Below, piece after piece: positions 36,485 through 44,991 of a DNA stretch of 64,000 bases. This DNA comes from Alphaproteobacteria bacterium HGW-Alphaproteobacteria-4. GTDB taxonomy: Bacteria > Pseudomonadota > Alphaproteobacteria > Rhodobacterales > Rhodobacteraceae. The position numbers were made by a program, and so were the translations under genes. Every line of letters starts with the position of its first letter. Position 1 is the stretch's first letter. The stretch lies in the NCBI GenBank assembly GCA_002842855.1, contig PHEE01000003.1:1-64000 (forward strand), read 5' to 3'. The notes beneath the pieces are model-generated. The model saw nothing but the letters and a program-made list of their open reading frames with translations. It was not told where the DNA came from and searched no databases.

Positions 36485-37726
36485 TCAACCCGGAGCGTCC
36501 GACGCAAGCGCGCGGCGATACCACGCAACAATCGCCGCCCGTTCGCCCGGTTCCATGAAGCTGAGATTTGCTGGCGGCATCGCAGCGCTGATGCCCGCCT
36601 GAACATAGATACGCGCGGCATGTTGCGCCACCTGCGCCGGGGTTTCCAGCGCGACCGCCTTTGGCGCGCGCCCGATGCCCGCATAGCCCGGCTCGGCCGC
36701 GTGACACATCGAACAGCGCCCGAGCACGATGCCTGCAACCTCGTCAAAACCCTCGGCCCCGGCAAACCGCGCAGCGCCCGGGGTGAGCGCGGAACCGCCT
36801 GCATCGGCACCGATCCTTGCGCCCGGCTGCGACAACCAGACGATCAGCGCCGCCAGCGCGACCGTTGCAACCCATGTCCACCACGGCGCAGGCAAATGCG
36901 CATGGCGGCGGTTGAACCAATGCCGGATCGTGACCCCCATCAGGAATACCAGGCTTGCGATCACCCAGTTCCAATCGCTTGCGAAGGCCAAGGGGTAGTG
37001 GTTCGACAGCATCAGAAACACCACCGGCAGCGTCAGGTAGTTGTTATGTGTGCTGCGCTGTTTGGCGATGATGCCGTATTTCGGATCCGGCACCCGCCCC
37101 GCGATCAGGTCGGCCACCACGATCTTCTGGTTGGGAATAATCACCCAGAACACGTTGGCCGACATGATCGTGGCAGTGAACGCGCCCAGATGCAGCAGCG
37201 CCGCCCGCCCGGTGAACAGCTGCGTGTAGCCCCATGCGACGCCGACCAGAATGACATAGAGCCCCAGCATCAGCCGCGTGTTGTCGCGCCCGAAGGGCGA
37301 GCGGCAGATTGCGTCATAGGCAAGCCACCCGAACAGCAGCGACCCCACCGAAACCGCCACCGCCTGCCAGACCGCCAGATCGGCCACCGCCGGGTCGATC
37401 AGGTAAAACTCGGCGCCAAGGTAATAGACCAGCACCAGCATCGCAAAGCCGCTGAGCCAGGTCGCGTAGCTTTCCCATTTGAACCATGTCAGTTCGGCGG
37501 GAAGTTCTTCGGGCGCCACCAGATATTTGCGGATGTGGTAAAAGCCGCCGCCATGCACCTGCCATGCCGCGCCCTTCACCCCCGACGGCGCCGACGTTTC
37601 GGCGCGCAGCCCCAGGTCGAGCGCGATGAAGTAGAAGGACGAACCGATCCAGGCGATGGCGGTGACAACATGCAGCCAGCGCAGCGCGAAACCTGCCCAT
37701 TCCAGCGCAAAAGTCCAATCGATCAT
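36485..37726 (-). CDS. puuD: Urate hydroxylase PuuD (membrane urate oxidase with cytochrome c tail)
   Basis: 413 aa. Oxidises urate to 5-hydroxyisourate and passes electrons to the respiratory chain rather than to O2. About eight membrane helices form the N-terminal domain (W-L-H-V-V-T-A-I-A-W-I-G-S-S-F-Y-F, K-W-E-S-Y-A-T-W-L-S-G). The C-terminal about 80 residues are a cytochrome c with the haem site C338-S-M-C-H342 and probable axial Met at 383. Start at 37726. It is downstream of uraH on the same strand. Confidence 0.93.
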   Translation of the reverse strand: MIDWTFALEWAGFALRWLHVVTAIAWIGSSFYFIALDLGLRAETSAPSGVKGAAWQVHGGGFYHIRKYLVAPEELPAELTWFKWESYATWLSGFAMLVLVYYLGAEFYLIDPAVADLAVWQAVAVSVGSLLFGWLAYDAICRSPFGRDNTRLMLGLYVILVGVAWGYTQLFTGRAALLHLGAFTATIMSANVFWVIIPNQKIVVADLIAGRVPDPKYGIIAKQRSTHNNYLTLPVVFLMLSNHYPLAFASDWNWVIASLVFLMGVTIRHWFNRRHAHLPAPWWTWVATVALAALIVWLSQPGARIGADAGGSALTPGAARFAGAEGFDEVAGIVLGRCSMCHAAEPGYAGIGRAPKAVALETPAQVAQHAARIYVQAGISAAMPPANLSFMEPGERAAIVAWYRRALASDAPG

Positions 37727-37804
37727 CGCTTGCCCCCAATCGCCGCCCTGCGGCAAGGCGACGCGGGCGGCGCGCACTTGTCAAGCCCCGCTGTGCGAAT
37801 GCCG

Positions 37805-38152
37805 CTAGCTGCCGCGATAGGTCGAATAGCCATAGGGCGAAAGCAGCAGCGGCACATGATAATGCACCGATGCCTCCGACAGACCAAACCGGACCGGGAT
37901 TTCGTCGAGAAACGGCGGGCTGGCGGAGGCGGCGCCGAAATAGGCACCGGCATGAAACACCAGCTCATAGACCCCGGCCGCAAACCGCCCGGGCGGCAGG
38001 ATCGGCGCATCGGTGCGCCCGTCGGCATTGGTCCACGCCTCGGCCAGCGACACCCGTGCGCCGCCCTCAAGCCGGAAAAGCTCGATCCGCAAGCCCGCCG
38101 CAGGGCACCCCCGCGCCGTATCGAGCACATGCGTTGTCAAATATCCGGCCAT
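37805..38152 (-). CDS. uraH: 5-Hydroxyisourate hydrolase (transthyretin-like)
   Basis: 115 aa. Hydrolyses 5-hydroxyisourate to OHCU. The family marks are L-T-T-H8-V-L-D at the start, R-I-E-L, the [13 protein letters not shown] segment and the C-terminal Y-R-G-S tetrapeptide that separates this enzyme from transthyretin. Start at 38152. Divergent from puuE-uraD; both promoters lie in the 127-base gap. Confidence 0.96.
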   Translation of the reverse strand: MAGYLTTHVLDTARGCPAAGLRIELFRLEGGARVSLAEAWTNADGRTDAPILPPGRFAAGVYELVFHAGAYFGAASASPPFLDEIPVRFGLSEASVHYHVPLLLSPYGYSTYRGS

Positions 38153-38279
38153 CTTTCCCCCCGGTAGCCTTCTGCCGCAACTATGCGCATTGCGCACGGC
38201 GGGGCAACCACCCTGCGCGGCGCTTGCATCGCGCGTGCCAATGTCGTGATACTGCGCGCGACCGAACGATGAGGCCCCG

Positions 38280-39695
38280 ATGCCCCGTTACCCCCGAGAC
38301 CTGCGCGGCCATGGCGGCAGCCCCCCCGATCCGGCCTGGCCGGGCGGCGCGCGCATCGCAATTTCGCTGGTGCTGAACTACGAGGAGGGCGGCGAAAACT
38401 GCCTTCTGCATGGCGATGCCGCATCCGAGGCGTTCCTTTCGGAAATTGTCGGTGCGCAACCCTGGCCCGGTCAGCGGCACTGGAACATGGAGAGCATCTA
38501 CGACTATGGCGCCCGCGCCGGGTTCTGGCGCCTGCACCGGCTGCTTACCGGCTTGCACCTGCCGGTCACCGTGTTCGGCGTTGCCACCGCGCTGGCGCGC
38601 AGCCCCGGGCAGGTCGCCGCCATGCAGGCCGCGCGCTGGGAAATTGCCAGCCACGGGCTGAAATGGATCGAACACAAGGACATGCCCGAGGCCGAAGAAC
38701 GCGCAACTATTACCGAAGCGATCCGGCTGCACGCGCAGGTGACAGGTGCGCGCCCGCGCGGCTGGTACACCGGGCGCTGTTCGGCCAATACCCTGCGGCT
38801 GACCGCCGAAGAGGGTGGCTTTGACTGGATATCAGACAGTTACGACGATGATCTGCCCTATTGGCTTGAAACGGGCAAGCGCGCGCAACTGGTCATCCCC
38901 TACACGCTCGATGCCAACGACATGCGCTTTGCCACGCCGCAGGGTTTCAACACCGGTGACGATTTCTTTCGCTACCTGCGCGACAGCTTTGATACGCTCT
39001 ACGAGGAGGGCGCCGAGGGCGCCGCCAAGATGATGTCGGTCGGCCTGCACTGCCGCCTGATCGGGCGCCCCGGAAGAGTGCAGGGGCTGAAACGGTTCCT
39101 CGAATACGCGCGCGGGCATGAGGGGGTATGGTTCGCCACCCGCGCCCAGATCGCTGCGCATTGGGCGGCTTTGCACCCGCACCAGCCCCGCTTGCGCCCC
39201 TCGGTGCTGAACCGCGAAGATTTTGTCGCCCGCTTCGGCGGTGTGTTCGAGCATTCGCCCTGGGTGGCCGAGCGCGCCTTCGCGCTCGAACTTGGTCCGG
39301 CGCATGACAGCGCAACCGGGATGCACGCGGCACTTGCCCGCGCCTTTCGCGCCGCCAGCCGCGATGAACGTCTGGCGGTGCTGCGGGCGCACCCCGACCT
39401 CGCGGGTAAGCTGGTCGCAGCGCGCCGCCTGACCGCAGCCTCAAGTGCCGAACAGGCTTCGGCCGGGCTTGATGCGCTCACCGATGCCGAACGCGCGCGC
39501 TTCACCGCGCTCAACACCGCCTACACCGCCCGCCACGGCTTTCCCTTCATCATTGCCGTGCGCGACCACAGCAAGGCCGGCATCCTCGCTGCCTTTGAGG
39601 CACGCCTTGAAGCCACAGCCGAAGCCGAGTTTGAAACCGCCTGCGGTCAGGTCGAGCGGATCGCCCTACTGCGTCTCAAGGACATGCTGCCATGA
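38280..39695 (+). CDS. puuE: Bifunctional allantoinase PuuE / OHCU decarboxylase UraD
   Basis: 471 aa fusion. Residues about 1-305 are a metal-independent allantoinase of the polysaccharide-deacetylase fold ([32 protein letters not shown]-x-N-T). Residues about 306-471 are OHCU decarboxylase ([30 protein letters not shown]). The C-terminal half makes S-allantoin from OHCU and the N-terminal half opens it to allantoate. Overlaps the next gene by 4 bases. Confidence 0.94.
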   Translation: MPRYPRDLRGHGGSPPDPAWPGGARIAISLVLNYEEGGENCLLHGDAASEAFLSEIVGAQPWPGQRHWNMESIYDYGARAGFWRLHRLLTGLHLPVTVFGVATALARSPGQVAAMQAARWEIASHGLKWIEHKDMPEAEERATITEAIRLHAQVTGARPRGWYTGRCSANTLRLTAEEGGFDWISDSYDDDLPYWLETGKRAQLVIPYTLDANDMRFATPQGFNTGDDFFRYLRDSFDTLYEEGAEGAAKMMSVGLHCRLIGRPGRVQGLKRFLEYARGHEGVWFATRAQIAAHWAALHPHQPRLRPSVLNREDFVARFGGVFEHSPWVAERAFALELGPAHDSATGMHAALARAFRAASRDERLAVLRAHPDLAGKLVAARRLTAASSAEQASAGLDALTDAERARFTALNTAYTARHGFPFIIAVRDHSKAGILAAFEARLEATAEAEFETACGQVERIALLRLKDMLP

Positions 39696-40531
39696 CCCGT
39701 TACCACAGCCCGCACGGCGGCCTGCCGCCACAAACCACGCTGCACACAGGCCGCGCCACATTCACCCAAAGCTATGCGGTAATCCCGCGTGGGGTGTTTT
39801 CCGATATTGTCACCAGCCGCCTGCCCGGCTGGTCGGGCACACGGCTGTGGTTGATCGCGCGCCCGCTTACCGGGTTTTCCGAAACCTTCAGCCACTACCT
39901 GATGGAGGTTGCCCCCGGCGGCGGCTCCGACGCGCCCGAACCGGACGAGGGCGCCGAATCGGTGATTTTCGTTACCGAGGGCCAGATCTGGCTGTCGATC
40001 GACGGTCAGGAACACGAACTGGCGCCGGGCGGCTATGCCTATCTGCCCGCCGCCAGCCAGTGGCAGGTGCACAACGGCGCCGCGCTGACCGCGCGCTTTC
40101 ACTGGTTGCGCAAGCTCTACGAACCCGCCCCCGGCCTCGACCCGCCCACCGCCTTCGTCACCGACGAGGCCGAAATCGCCCCCGATCCGATGCCCGGCAC
40201 CGAAGGCCGCTGGGCCACCACCCGCTTTGTCGACCCCGAAGACCGCGCGCATGACATGCATGTGAACATCGTCACCTTCCAGCCCGGCGGCACCATTCCG
40301 TTTGAGGAAACGCATGTGATGGAGCACGGGCTTTATGTGCTCGAAGGCAAGGCGGTCTACCGGCTCAACCAGGATTGGGTCGAAGTTGAGGCCGGCGATT
40401 ACCTCTGGCTGCGCGCCTTTTGCCCGCAAGCCTGCTATGCAGGCGGCCCCGGCCCGTTCCGCTACCTGCTTTACAAGGATGTCAACCGCCACGCCCGCCT
40501 GCGCGGCCCGGGCGCCTTTGGCGCCACATGA
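39692..40531 (+). CDS. allE: (S)-Ureidoglycine aminohydrolase (bicupin)
   Basis: 279 aa. Releases ammonia from S-ureidoglycine to give S-ureidoglycolate. Two cupin domains; the C-terminal one holds the metal site E-E-T-H-V-M-E-H-G-L-Y-V-L-E-G-K, with the late H-A-R-L-R tail. The N-terminal R-A-x-F-T-x-S-Y-A-V-I-P motif is family-typical. Coupled to puuE by an ATGA overlap and followed by hairpin repeat copy 3 before allA. Confidence 0.93.
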   Translation: MTRYHSPHGGLPPQTTLHTGRATFTQSYAVIPRGVFSDIVTSRLPGWSGTRLWLIARPLTGFSETFSHYLMEVAPGGGSDAPEPDEGAESVIFVTEGQIWLSIDGQEHELAPGGYAYLPAASQWQVHNGAALTARFHWLRKLYEPAPGLDPPTAFVTDEAEIAPDPMPGTEGRWATTRFVDPEDRAHDMHVNIVTFQPGGTIPFEETHVMEHGLYVLEGKAVYRLNQDWVEVEAGDYLWLRAFCPQACYAGGPGPFRYLLYKDVNRHARLRGPGAFGAT

Positions 40532-40584
40532 ACTTCATCTTTGCGAAAATATCCTCCGGGGGTACGGGGGCGGAAAGCCCCCGG
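40531..40584 (+). repeat. Dispersed hairpin repeat, copy 3 (allE-allA)
   Basis: AACTTCATCTTTGCGAAAAT, ATCCTCCGGGGG and a CGGGGGC/GCCCCCG stem (40565-40583). It overlaps the allE stop and fills the gap to allA. It is more diverged from copies 1 and 2 than they are from each other. Confidence 0.65.
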
Positions 40585-40604
40585 CCTTGCCAAGGGAAAA
40601 CCCG

Positions 40605-41093
40605 ATGCAAACGATCCGCACCAAACCGCTTGCCGCTGCCGCCTTCGCCCCCTTTGGCGATGTGCTTGAGGCTGCGGGCACGCCTGATGCGCTGATCAAC
40701 GCGGGCCTCTGCGCACGGTTTCATGATCGCGCGCGGCTCGATTTTGGCCCCGGTGGGCGCGCAGGGCTGTCGATATTCAATGCGCGCGCGCGCGCCCTGC
40801 CCTATCGGCTCGAACTTCTCGAACGCCACCCGCTCGGCAGCCAGGCATTTATCCCGATGACCGCCGCGCCGTTTCTGGTGATCGTTGCACCCGATGCAGG
40901 CGGCACCCCCGGCAGCCCTCGCGCTTTTCTTGCCGCGCCGGGGCAAGCCATCAACCTTTTGCGCGGCATCTGGCATGGGGTGCTGACACCGCTCGCCACC
41001 CCCGGCCTTTTCGCGGTGATCGATCGCATCGGACCGGGCGCAAACCTTGAGGAATTCGCTTTGCCCCACGCCGTCACGGTGATTTCAGACTAG
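40605..41093 (+). CDS. allA: Ureidoglycolate lyase
   Basis: 162 aa. Splits ureidoglycolate into glyoxylate and urea, the last step of the urate route here. Recognised from L-A-A-A-A-F-A-P-F-G-D-V at the start, L-E-R-H-P-L-G-S-Q-A-F-I-P-M, and G-I-W-H-G-V-L-T-P-L. Start at 40605 behind AAGGGAAAA. Its last 4 bases overlap the end of the converging sulfotransferase gene. Confidence 0.95.
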   Translation: MQTIRTKPLAAAAFAPFGDVLEAAGTPDALINAGLCARFHDRARLDFGPGGRAGLSIFNARARALPYRLELLERHPLGSQAFIPMTAAPFLVIVAPDAGGTPGSPRAFLAAPGQAINLLRGIWHGVLTPLATPGLFAVIDRIGPGANLEEFALPHAVTVISD

Positions 41094-41917
41094 ATCTGGG
41101 CGCAGAACGCGGGCCCGAATTCAGCTTGCAGGAACACGCGCTGCGGCCGGGTCGCCTCAACCAGATAGTCGCGCACGAATGACGGAATCTCGATATCTGC
41201 CGCCCAGTGCACTTTTTTCGCCGCGTTCGGGTAAACTGCGGGCGGCATGCCCAGAAAGGTTTCAATCCGCGCCAGAAAGGCCTCGGGCGAAGCGGCGATC
41301 ATGCCAAAGGGCATGAACAGCAGCCGGTCCTCGCCAAAGGCTTCGCGCCAGCGCGGCACATAGCTGGCATAATCGCCACGCACCCCGATGACCGGCAGCT
41401 TTGCGGCCCAAAGCCATTCGGCGCGGGTTTCGGGAAGCTTCGCCTTGCGCTTTAGGTTCATTCGTATCTGCGAAATCGCCCGTTCGACCGGATCACGCAC
41501 GAAATAAAGCAGCTGTGTCGACGGCAGGAACTTGCGCACAAACTCCACGCCATCGTCGGAAATGCAGCAATACTCGGGGGTTACGTCGAGCGCCTTTTGC
41601 GCACCCGTCGCGCGCTCAAAAATCTCGCCATACCATTTGCGCGTGAACATATGCGCGCCCTGCGCCCGGATCAGATAGGCGATGAAATCAAGGTCGATAT
41701 CGGGGGTTGCCGCAACATGCTTGCGGATCGCCTCTTTCACGCTCTTGCGGATGTGCTGGGGCGCCCATTTAGCGCTGTCTGGCGCATAGTGGTAATCGAA
41801 AAAATGCAGTTCCTTGAACGGCGGCACAAATACATCGTCGCGCGCGCCGAAATTGACGTGAAACCATGTGGTTCCGGCCTTTTGGGCGCCGATGCAGAGA
41901 ATGTCGGGCTTGCGCAT
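41090..41917 (-). CDS. Sulfotransferase domain protein
   Basis: 275 aa. The PAPS-binding loop is I-G-A-Q-K-A-G-T-T-W-F-H near residue 10, and the 3'-phosphate motif is V-R-D-P-V-E-R-A-I-S-Q. Such enzymes move sulfate from PAPS onto carbohydrate or lipid hydroxyls. Start at 41917 behind GAGGAGCC; a longer frame would run through the tRNA-His gene and is rejected. Substrate unknown; the capsule genes at 46.9-51.4 kb are one possible link, without direct evidence. Confidence 0.85.
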   Translation of the reverse strand: MRKPDILCIGAQKAGTTWFHVNFGARDDVFVPPFKELHFFDYHYAPDSAKWAPQHIRKSVKEAIRKHVAATPDIDLDFIAYLIRAQGAHMFTRKWYGEIFERATGAQKALDVTPEYCCISDDGVEFVRKFLPSTQLLYFVRDPVERAISQIRMNLKRKAKLPETRAEWLWAAKLPVIGVRGDYASYVPRWREAFGEDRLLFMPFGMIAASPEAFLARIETFLGMPPAVYPNAAKKVHWAADIEIPSFVRDYLVEATRPQRVFLQAEFGPAFCAQI

Positions 41918-41947
41918 TCCGGCTCCTCGGGGCGCCGCGGCCTTGGG

Positions 41948-42024
41948 TGGTACCGCCTCCCCGGCTTGAACGGGGGACCCCCAGATCCACAATCTGGTGC
42001 TCTAACCAACTGAGCTAAGGCGGC
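41948..42024 (-). tRNA. tRNA-His (anticodon GUG), without encoded G-1
   Basis: 77 bases on the minus strand, with GCCGCCT/AGGCGGT acceptor stem, GCTCAGTTGGTTAGAGC D-arm, anticodon loop TTGTGGA (GTG) and encoded CCA (41950-41948). The base before position 1 is T, so the G-1 normally needed for histidine identity is not encoded, and position 73 is A, not C. Many alphaproteobacteria have this altered identity, matched by a changed histidyl-tRNA synthetase. The pair 1:72 is G:U. Confidence 0.95.
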
Positions 42025-42084
42025 ACTGGGCGCCGATTTAGCGGCCTACGCGCACGAATGCAAGGGGCCGATTGGCGGCGGCAA

Positions 42085-42570
42085 TCAAAGCACGATCTGC
42101 CACTCCTGTTCGACCAGATCGCACCCATAGTTGTGCACGGGTCTTGCTTCGGTCAGTGTGAAGCCTGTCGCGGCATAAAGCGCGCAAGCCGCGCGGTGGC
42201 TTTCATGCGTCCAGAGTGTAAGGCGGCGGTAACCACGGGAACGGGCAAAATCAAGCACGGTTGCCAGCAGCCGCCGCCCCAGACCCCGCCCCCGCACCTC
42301 GGGTTCAAGCAAGAACAGCCGCAGTTTTGCCACGTCGTCGTTGACGCGCACGCAAAAGATGCACCCGACGCGCCGGCCGCCAGACCACGCGATCCAGCCA
42401 TGCTCGCGCGCGGGGTCGTGATGGCGCAGGAAATCGGCGACGATCTCGGCCACCAGCGCCTCGAAATGGGCGTCAAACCCCGCCTCTGCCGCATAAAGCG
42501 CGCCGTGGCGGCTGATTACCCAGCCCGCGTCGCCCGGCTCCAGATCGCGCAATTCGATGTCATCCGCCAT
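42085..42570 (-). CDS. GNAT-family N-acetyltransferase
   Basis: 161 aa. The acetyl-CoA loop is V-R-G-R-G-L-G-R-R-L-L, followed by L-T-L-W-T-H-E-S-H-R-A-A-C-A-L-Y and G-F motifs. Start chosen at 42570 (GGGGGCAGGC before it) rather than the longer frame at 42624. It is a single-domain acetyltransferase of unknown acceptor; similar domains are found fused to MarR regulators but no MarR part is present. Confidence 0.85.
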   Translation of the reverse strand: MADDIELRDLEPGDAGWVISRHGALYAAEAGFDAHFEALVAEIVADFLRHHDPAREHGWIAWSGGRRVGCIFCVRVNDDVAKLRLFLLEPEVRGRGLGRRLLATVLDFARSRGYRRLTLWTHESHRAACALYAATGFTLTEARPVHNYGCDLVEQEWQIVL

Positions 42571-42689
42571 GCCTGCCCCCGCTTGCGGCCAATTGGAGCG
42601 CGCGCGCGCAGCGGGGTCAAGCATTTCGCTGTTGCAAGCGCGCGCGCTTTCGCGCTAGCCCAAGACCGCAAACAGCGGTGGGGGCGGCC

Positions 42690-42908
42690 ATGGGTATCGA
42701 CAAGCAAAGCGACATTGCGGCAAACCTTCAGATCGGCCCCACCTCGCTGGGCATGGTGCGGATTTACCTTGAAGCCGAGGGGCTGGAGCTGCCACTCGAT
42801 TTCGAGCCGGAGGAGGCCGAAGAGATTGCCGACGAATTGCGCGCCGCAGCCGAGGCCGCGCGCGCGATGGGCACATCTAAGGCAGCGCCGAAGAAACCAA
42901 GGAAATAA
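42690..42908 (+). CDS. Small acidic conserved protein (DUF6324-like)
   Basis: 72 aa. The pattern Q-S-D-I-A-A-N-L-Q-I-G-P-T-S-L-G-M-V-R-I-Y and D-F-E-P-E-E-A-E-E-I-A-D-E-L matches small proteins conserved in Rhodobacteraceae; the DUF number is from memory and is tentative. A Lys-rich tail follows. Start at 42690. Its last 32 bases overlap the converging mmcB gene. Confidence 0.75.
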   Translation: MGIDKQSDIAANLQIGPTSLGMVRIYLEAEGLELPLDFEPEEAEEIADELRAAAEAARAMGTSKAAPKKPRK

Positions 42909-43344
42909 CGCCGGGGTCGCGCAGCGCTTGCAGGCGCAGCCCCGCACCGCGCGCAAATGCGCGCAGGAGCGCCTTGCGCCGCGCCCCGGCCAGCGGCGTT
43001 TCCGGCCCCATCCGCACAATCTCGCCGCCATAGGCATCGGCGAGGATCAGCCCGGTTTCATCCGGCAACAGTTCGGTCGGAAAATCGCCATCCACCGCCC
43101 AGAAAAAGCGGTCGCACCATTCGAGGTAGCCCTGCCATTTGCTGTCGGCCATGTAATCAGCGCGGCTTGATTTGCACTCAACCACCCAGACCTCGCCCTT
43201 GGGGCCAAGGCACATGAGATCGACCCGCAGCCCCTGGGTGGGCACGAACTCGGGCAGGCTGACAAAATCAAAGCCCAGAAGCGCCCGCGCCACCCCGCGT
43301 GCGAGCAACTGGCCGGGCATCAGGGGTGCAGACGCTTGCGACAT
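42877..43344 (-). CDS. MmcB-family DNA repair protein
   Basis: 155 aa. A nuclease-fold protein with the P-E-F-V-P-T-Q-G-L-R-V-D-L and W-V-V-E-C-K-S-S-R-A-D-Y core (Asp/Glu-x-Lys metal site). MmcB was named in Caulobacter as an SOS-linked factor for mitomycin C damage. Start at 43344; no strong ribosome binding site is visible. I saw no clear LexA site just upstream. Confidence 0.85.
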   Translation of the reverse strand: MSQASAPLMPGQLLARGVARALLGFDFVSLPEFVPTQGLRVDLMCLGPKGEVWVVECKSSRADYMADSKWQGYLEWCDRFFWAVDGDFPTELLPDETGLILADAYGGEIVRMGPETPLAGARRKALLRAFARGAGLRLQALRDPGVISLVSSALP

Positions 43345-43581
43345 GGGGAAATATGAACACACGGGGAACATCAGCGCAAGCCTTGCGCGGCGGGCGCGGC
43401 ACGCCTAGATGTGAAGGCGGCGGTTACTGCTCTTCTCGTGTCCGGCAACTTTTCCAGTGGCCGATAAGCACTCCGAGGGGGCTGGCTCTGTCAAGGCCGT
43501 GGCCTTGATATCTGGCGCCCACCTGTATCAAACAGGCTCTCGGGAAAACCACGCTGGCACGGCTGCTGTGGTTTCCGCCGC

Positions 43582-43896
43582 TTATTTGCGGGCTTGCACC
43601 TTTACCCGCACCGGGCGCTGCGTGGCAACGGGCGCACGGGCGCCACCCGACCCGCCCTCAGGCTCGGCCATCCGCATCACCGCAATGGCAAACTGCACGC
43701 CCGAAAACACCAGCGCATTGAATACAAAAAGCATGGCCGCCGCGACCCAGCCCATCGGCGAGGTCGAAACGAGGTGCCACAGGTTGGCGACATCGAGCCA
43801 AAGCAACAGCCCGACAAAGACCGCCGACAAGGCCAGGCCAAGGGCAATGCTGAAAAGGTAAAGGCGCACCAGTCTGGGCATGGGGTTTCTGGGCAT
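43582..43896 (-). CDS. Small two-helix membrane protein of unknown function
   Basis: 104 aa. Two hydrophobic segments (about 10-32 and 48-70) with a Gly/Ala/Arg-rich basic cytoplasmic tail. The start at 43896 has GGAGAA seven bases before it. It lies 52 bases downstream of nusB on the same strand and may be the last gene of the ribE-ribB-ribH-nusB run. Not recognised as a named family. Confidence 0.7.
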   Translation of the reverse strand: MPRNPMPRLVRLYLFSIALGLALSAVFVGLLLWLDVANLWHLVSTSPMGWVAAAMLFVFNALVFSGVQFAIAVMRMAEPEGGSGGARAPVATQRPVRVKVQARK

Positions 43897-43948
43897 GGGG
43901 TTCTCCGATTTCATGCTCAGGATAGCGCAGGCGGTCGCAGTTTCCAGA

Positions 43949-44440
43949 TCAATTCGCCGCGAACGCTTCGGGGCGAAACCCGCGCGCGATGTGGTCAAGC
44001 ACGGCGTTGACGAATTTTGGCTCTTTGCCTTCGGGAAAGAAGGCGCGGGCGACATCGACGTATTCGTTGATGACCACCTTTGGCGGCGTTGCGGGGTTTT
44101 GCAGCTCGGCCCCGGCAGCACGGAACAGCGCGCGCAACGTGGGGTCGATGCGGTCGATCGGCCAGGTCGCAAGCAAGGCCGCATCGGTCGCCTGATCGAT
44201 TTTGGCCTGCCAGGTCACCGCATCTTCCAGAATGCGGCCAAACAGAACCGTATCGCCCTCGGCCATCTCGTCGCCTTCATAAATGGCGCCGAAGCGGTGG
44301 GTCTCAAACTCTGACCGAACCCGGTCGAGCGCCTGCCCCGAGGCCTCCATCTGAAAAAGCGCCTGCACCGCGTAAAGCCGCGCGGCAGACTTCATCTGGC
44401 GCTTTTCGGCGGCGGTGGGTTTACGAGGCGTGTCGATCAT
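43949..44440 (-). CDS. nusB: Transcription antitermination protein NusB
   Basis: 163 aa. All-helical NusB fold with A-A-R-L-Y-A-V-Q-A-L-F-Q, the I-D-P-T-L-R-A-L-F-R segment and V-V-I-N-E-Y-V-D-V-A. With NusE it binds boxA RNA and supports rRNA antitermination. It overlaps ribH by 4 bases, the conserved ribH-nusB coupling. Confidence 0.95.
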   Translation of the reverse strand: MIDTPRKPTAAEKRQMKSAARLYAVQALFQMEASGQALDRVRSEFETHRFGAIYEGDEMAEGDTVLFGRILEDAVTWQAKIDQATDAALLATWPIDRIDPTLRALFRAAGAELQNPATPPKVVINEYVDVARAFFPEGKEPKFVNAVLDHIARGFRPEAFAAN

Positions 44441-44988
44441 GCGCGGGTCGGTCCTTTGTCGTCACCGGCTATGCGGATTTCCTCGCCCACGGGCAGAAAT
44501 CCGATGCCTTTGGTCTGGCCCGCCCATTTGCGGGAAAGTGCCACCAGATGCAAGGCCGCAGCCGCAGCACCGCCACCCTTGTTTTGCCCAGCCGGGTCGG
44601 CCCTTACCACCGCCTGATCGCGGTTTTCGACGGTGAGGATGCCATTGCCAACGGCAACGCCATCAAGCCCCAGCAGCATCAGACCGCGCGACGAGTCGTT
44701 GCAGACGGTATCGTAATGCGTGGTCTCGCCGCGGATGATGCAGCCGAGCGCCACAAAGCCATCGTAATCGGCCAGCCGCGCGGCGGTGGCGATGGCCGAA
44801 GGCACCTCAAGCGCGCCTGGCACCTCAATCACATCGGCCACCGCACCGGCCTCGGCGGCCACCGCGCAGGCACCGGCCACGAGGTTGTCGGCGATGTCCT
44901 TGTAATAGGGCGCCACCACGATCAGCAGGCGCACCGGCCTGGCGAATTTGGGCAGCGGCAGGGTGTAATGTTTTTCGTTGGCGGCCAT
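44437..44988 (-). CDS. ribH: 6,7-Dimethyl-8-ribityllumazine synthase
   Basis: 183 aa. Condenses the DHBP product of RibB with the RibD product to make the lumazine substrate of RibE. Present are the V-P-G-A-L-E-V-P and V-A-L-G-C-I-I-R-G-E-T-T-H-Y-D blocks, the latter with the catalytic His. It lies 3 bases after ribB. Length is slightly above the common about 155 aa. Confidence 0.96.
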   Translation of the reverse strand: MAANEKHYTLPLPKFARPVRLLIVVAPYYKDIADNLVAGACAVAAEAGAVADVIEVPGALEVPSAIATAARLADYDGFVALGCIIRGETTHYDTVCNDSSRGLMLLGLDGVAVGNGILTVENRDQAVVRADPAGQNKGGGAAAAALHLVALSRKWAGQTKGIGFLPVGEEIRIAGDDKGPTRA

Positions 44989-44991
44989 GGC

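Noticed and set aside
36047..36602. Repeat-rich open frames between mcp and puuD as a possible repeat protein
   Set aside because: The frames are open on both strands only because of simple GC-rich repeats; no start site or signal.
43345..43581. Possible small RNA in the gap between mmcB and the small membrane protein gene
   Set aside because: A short CAAGGCCGTGGCCTTG hairpin is present, but no promoter, terminator or known RNA family could be recognised.
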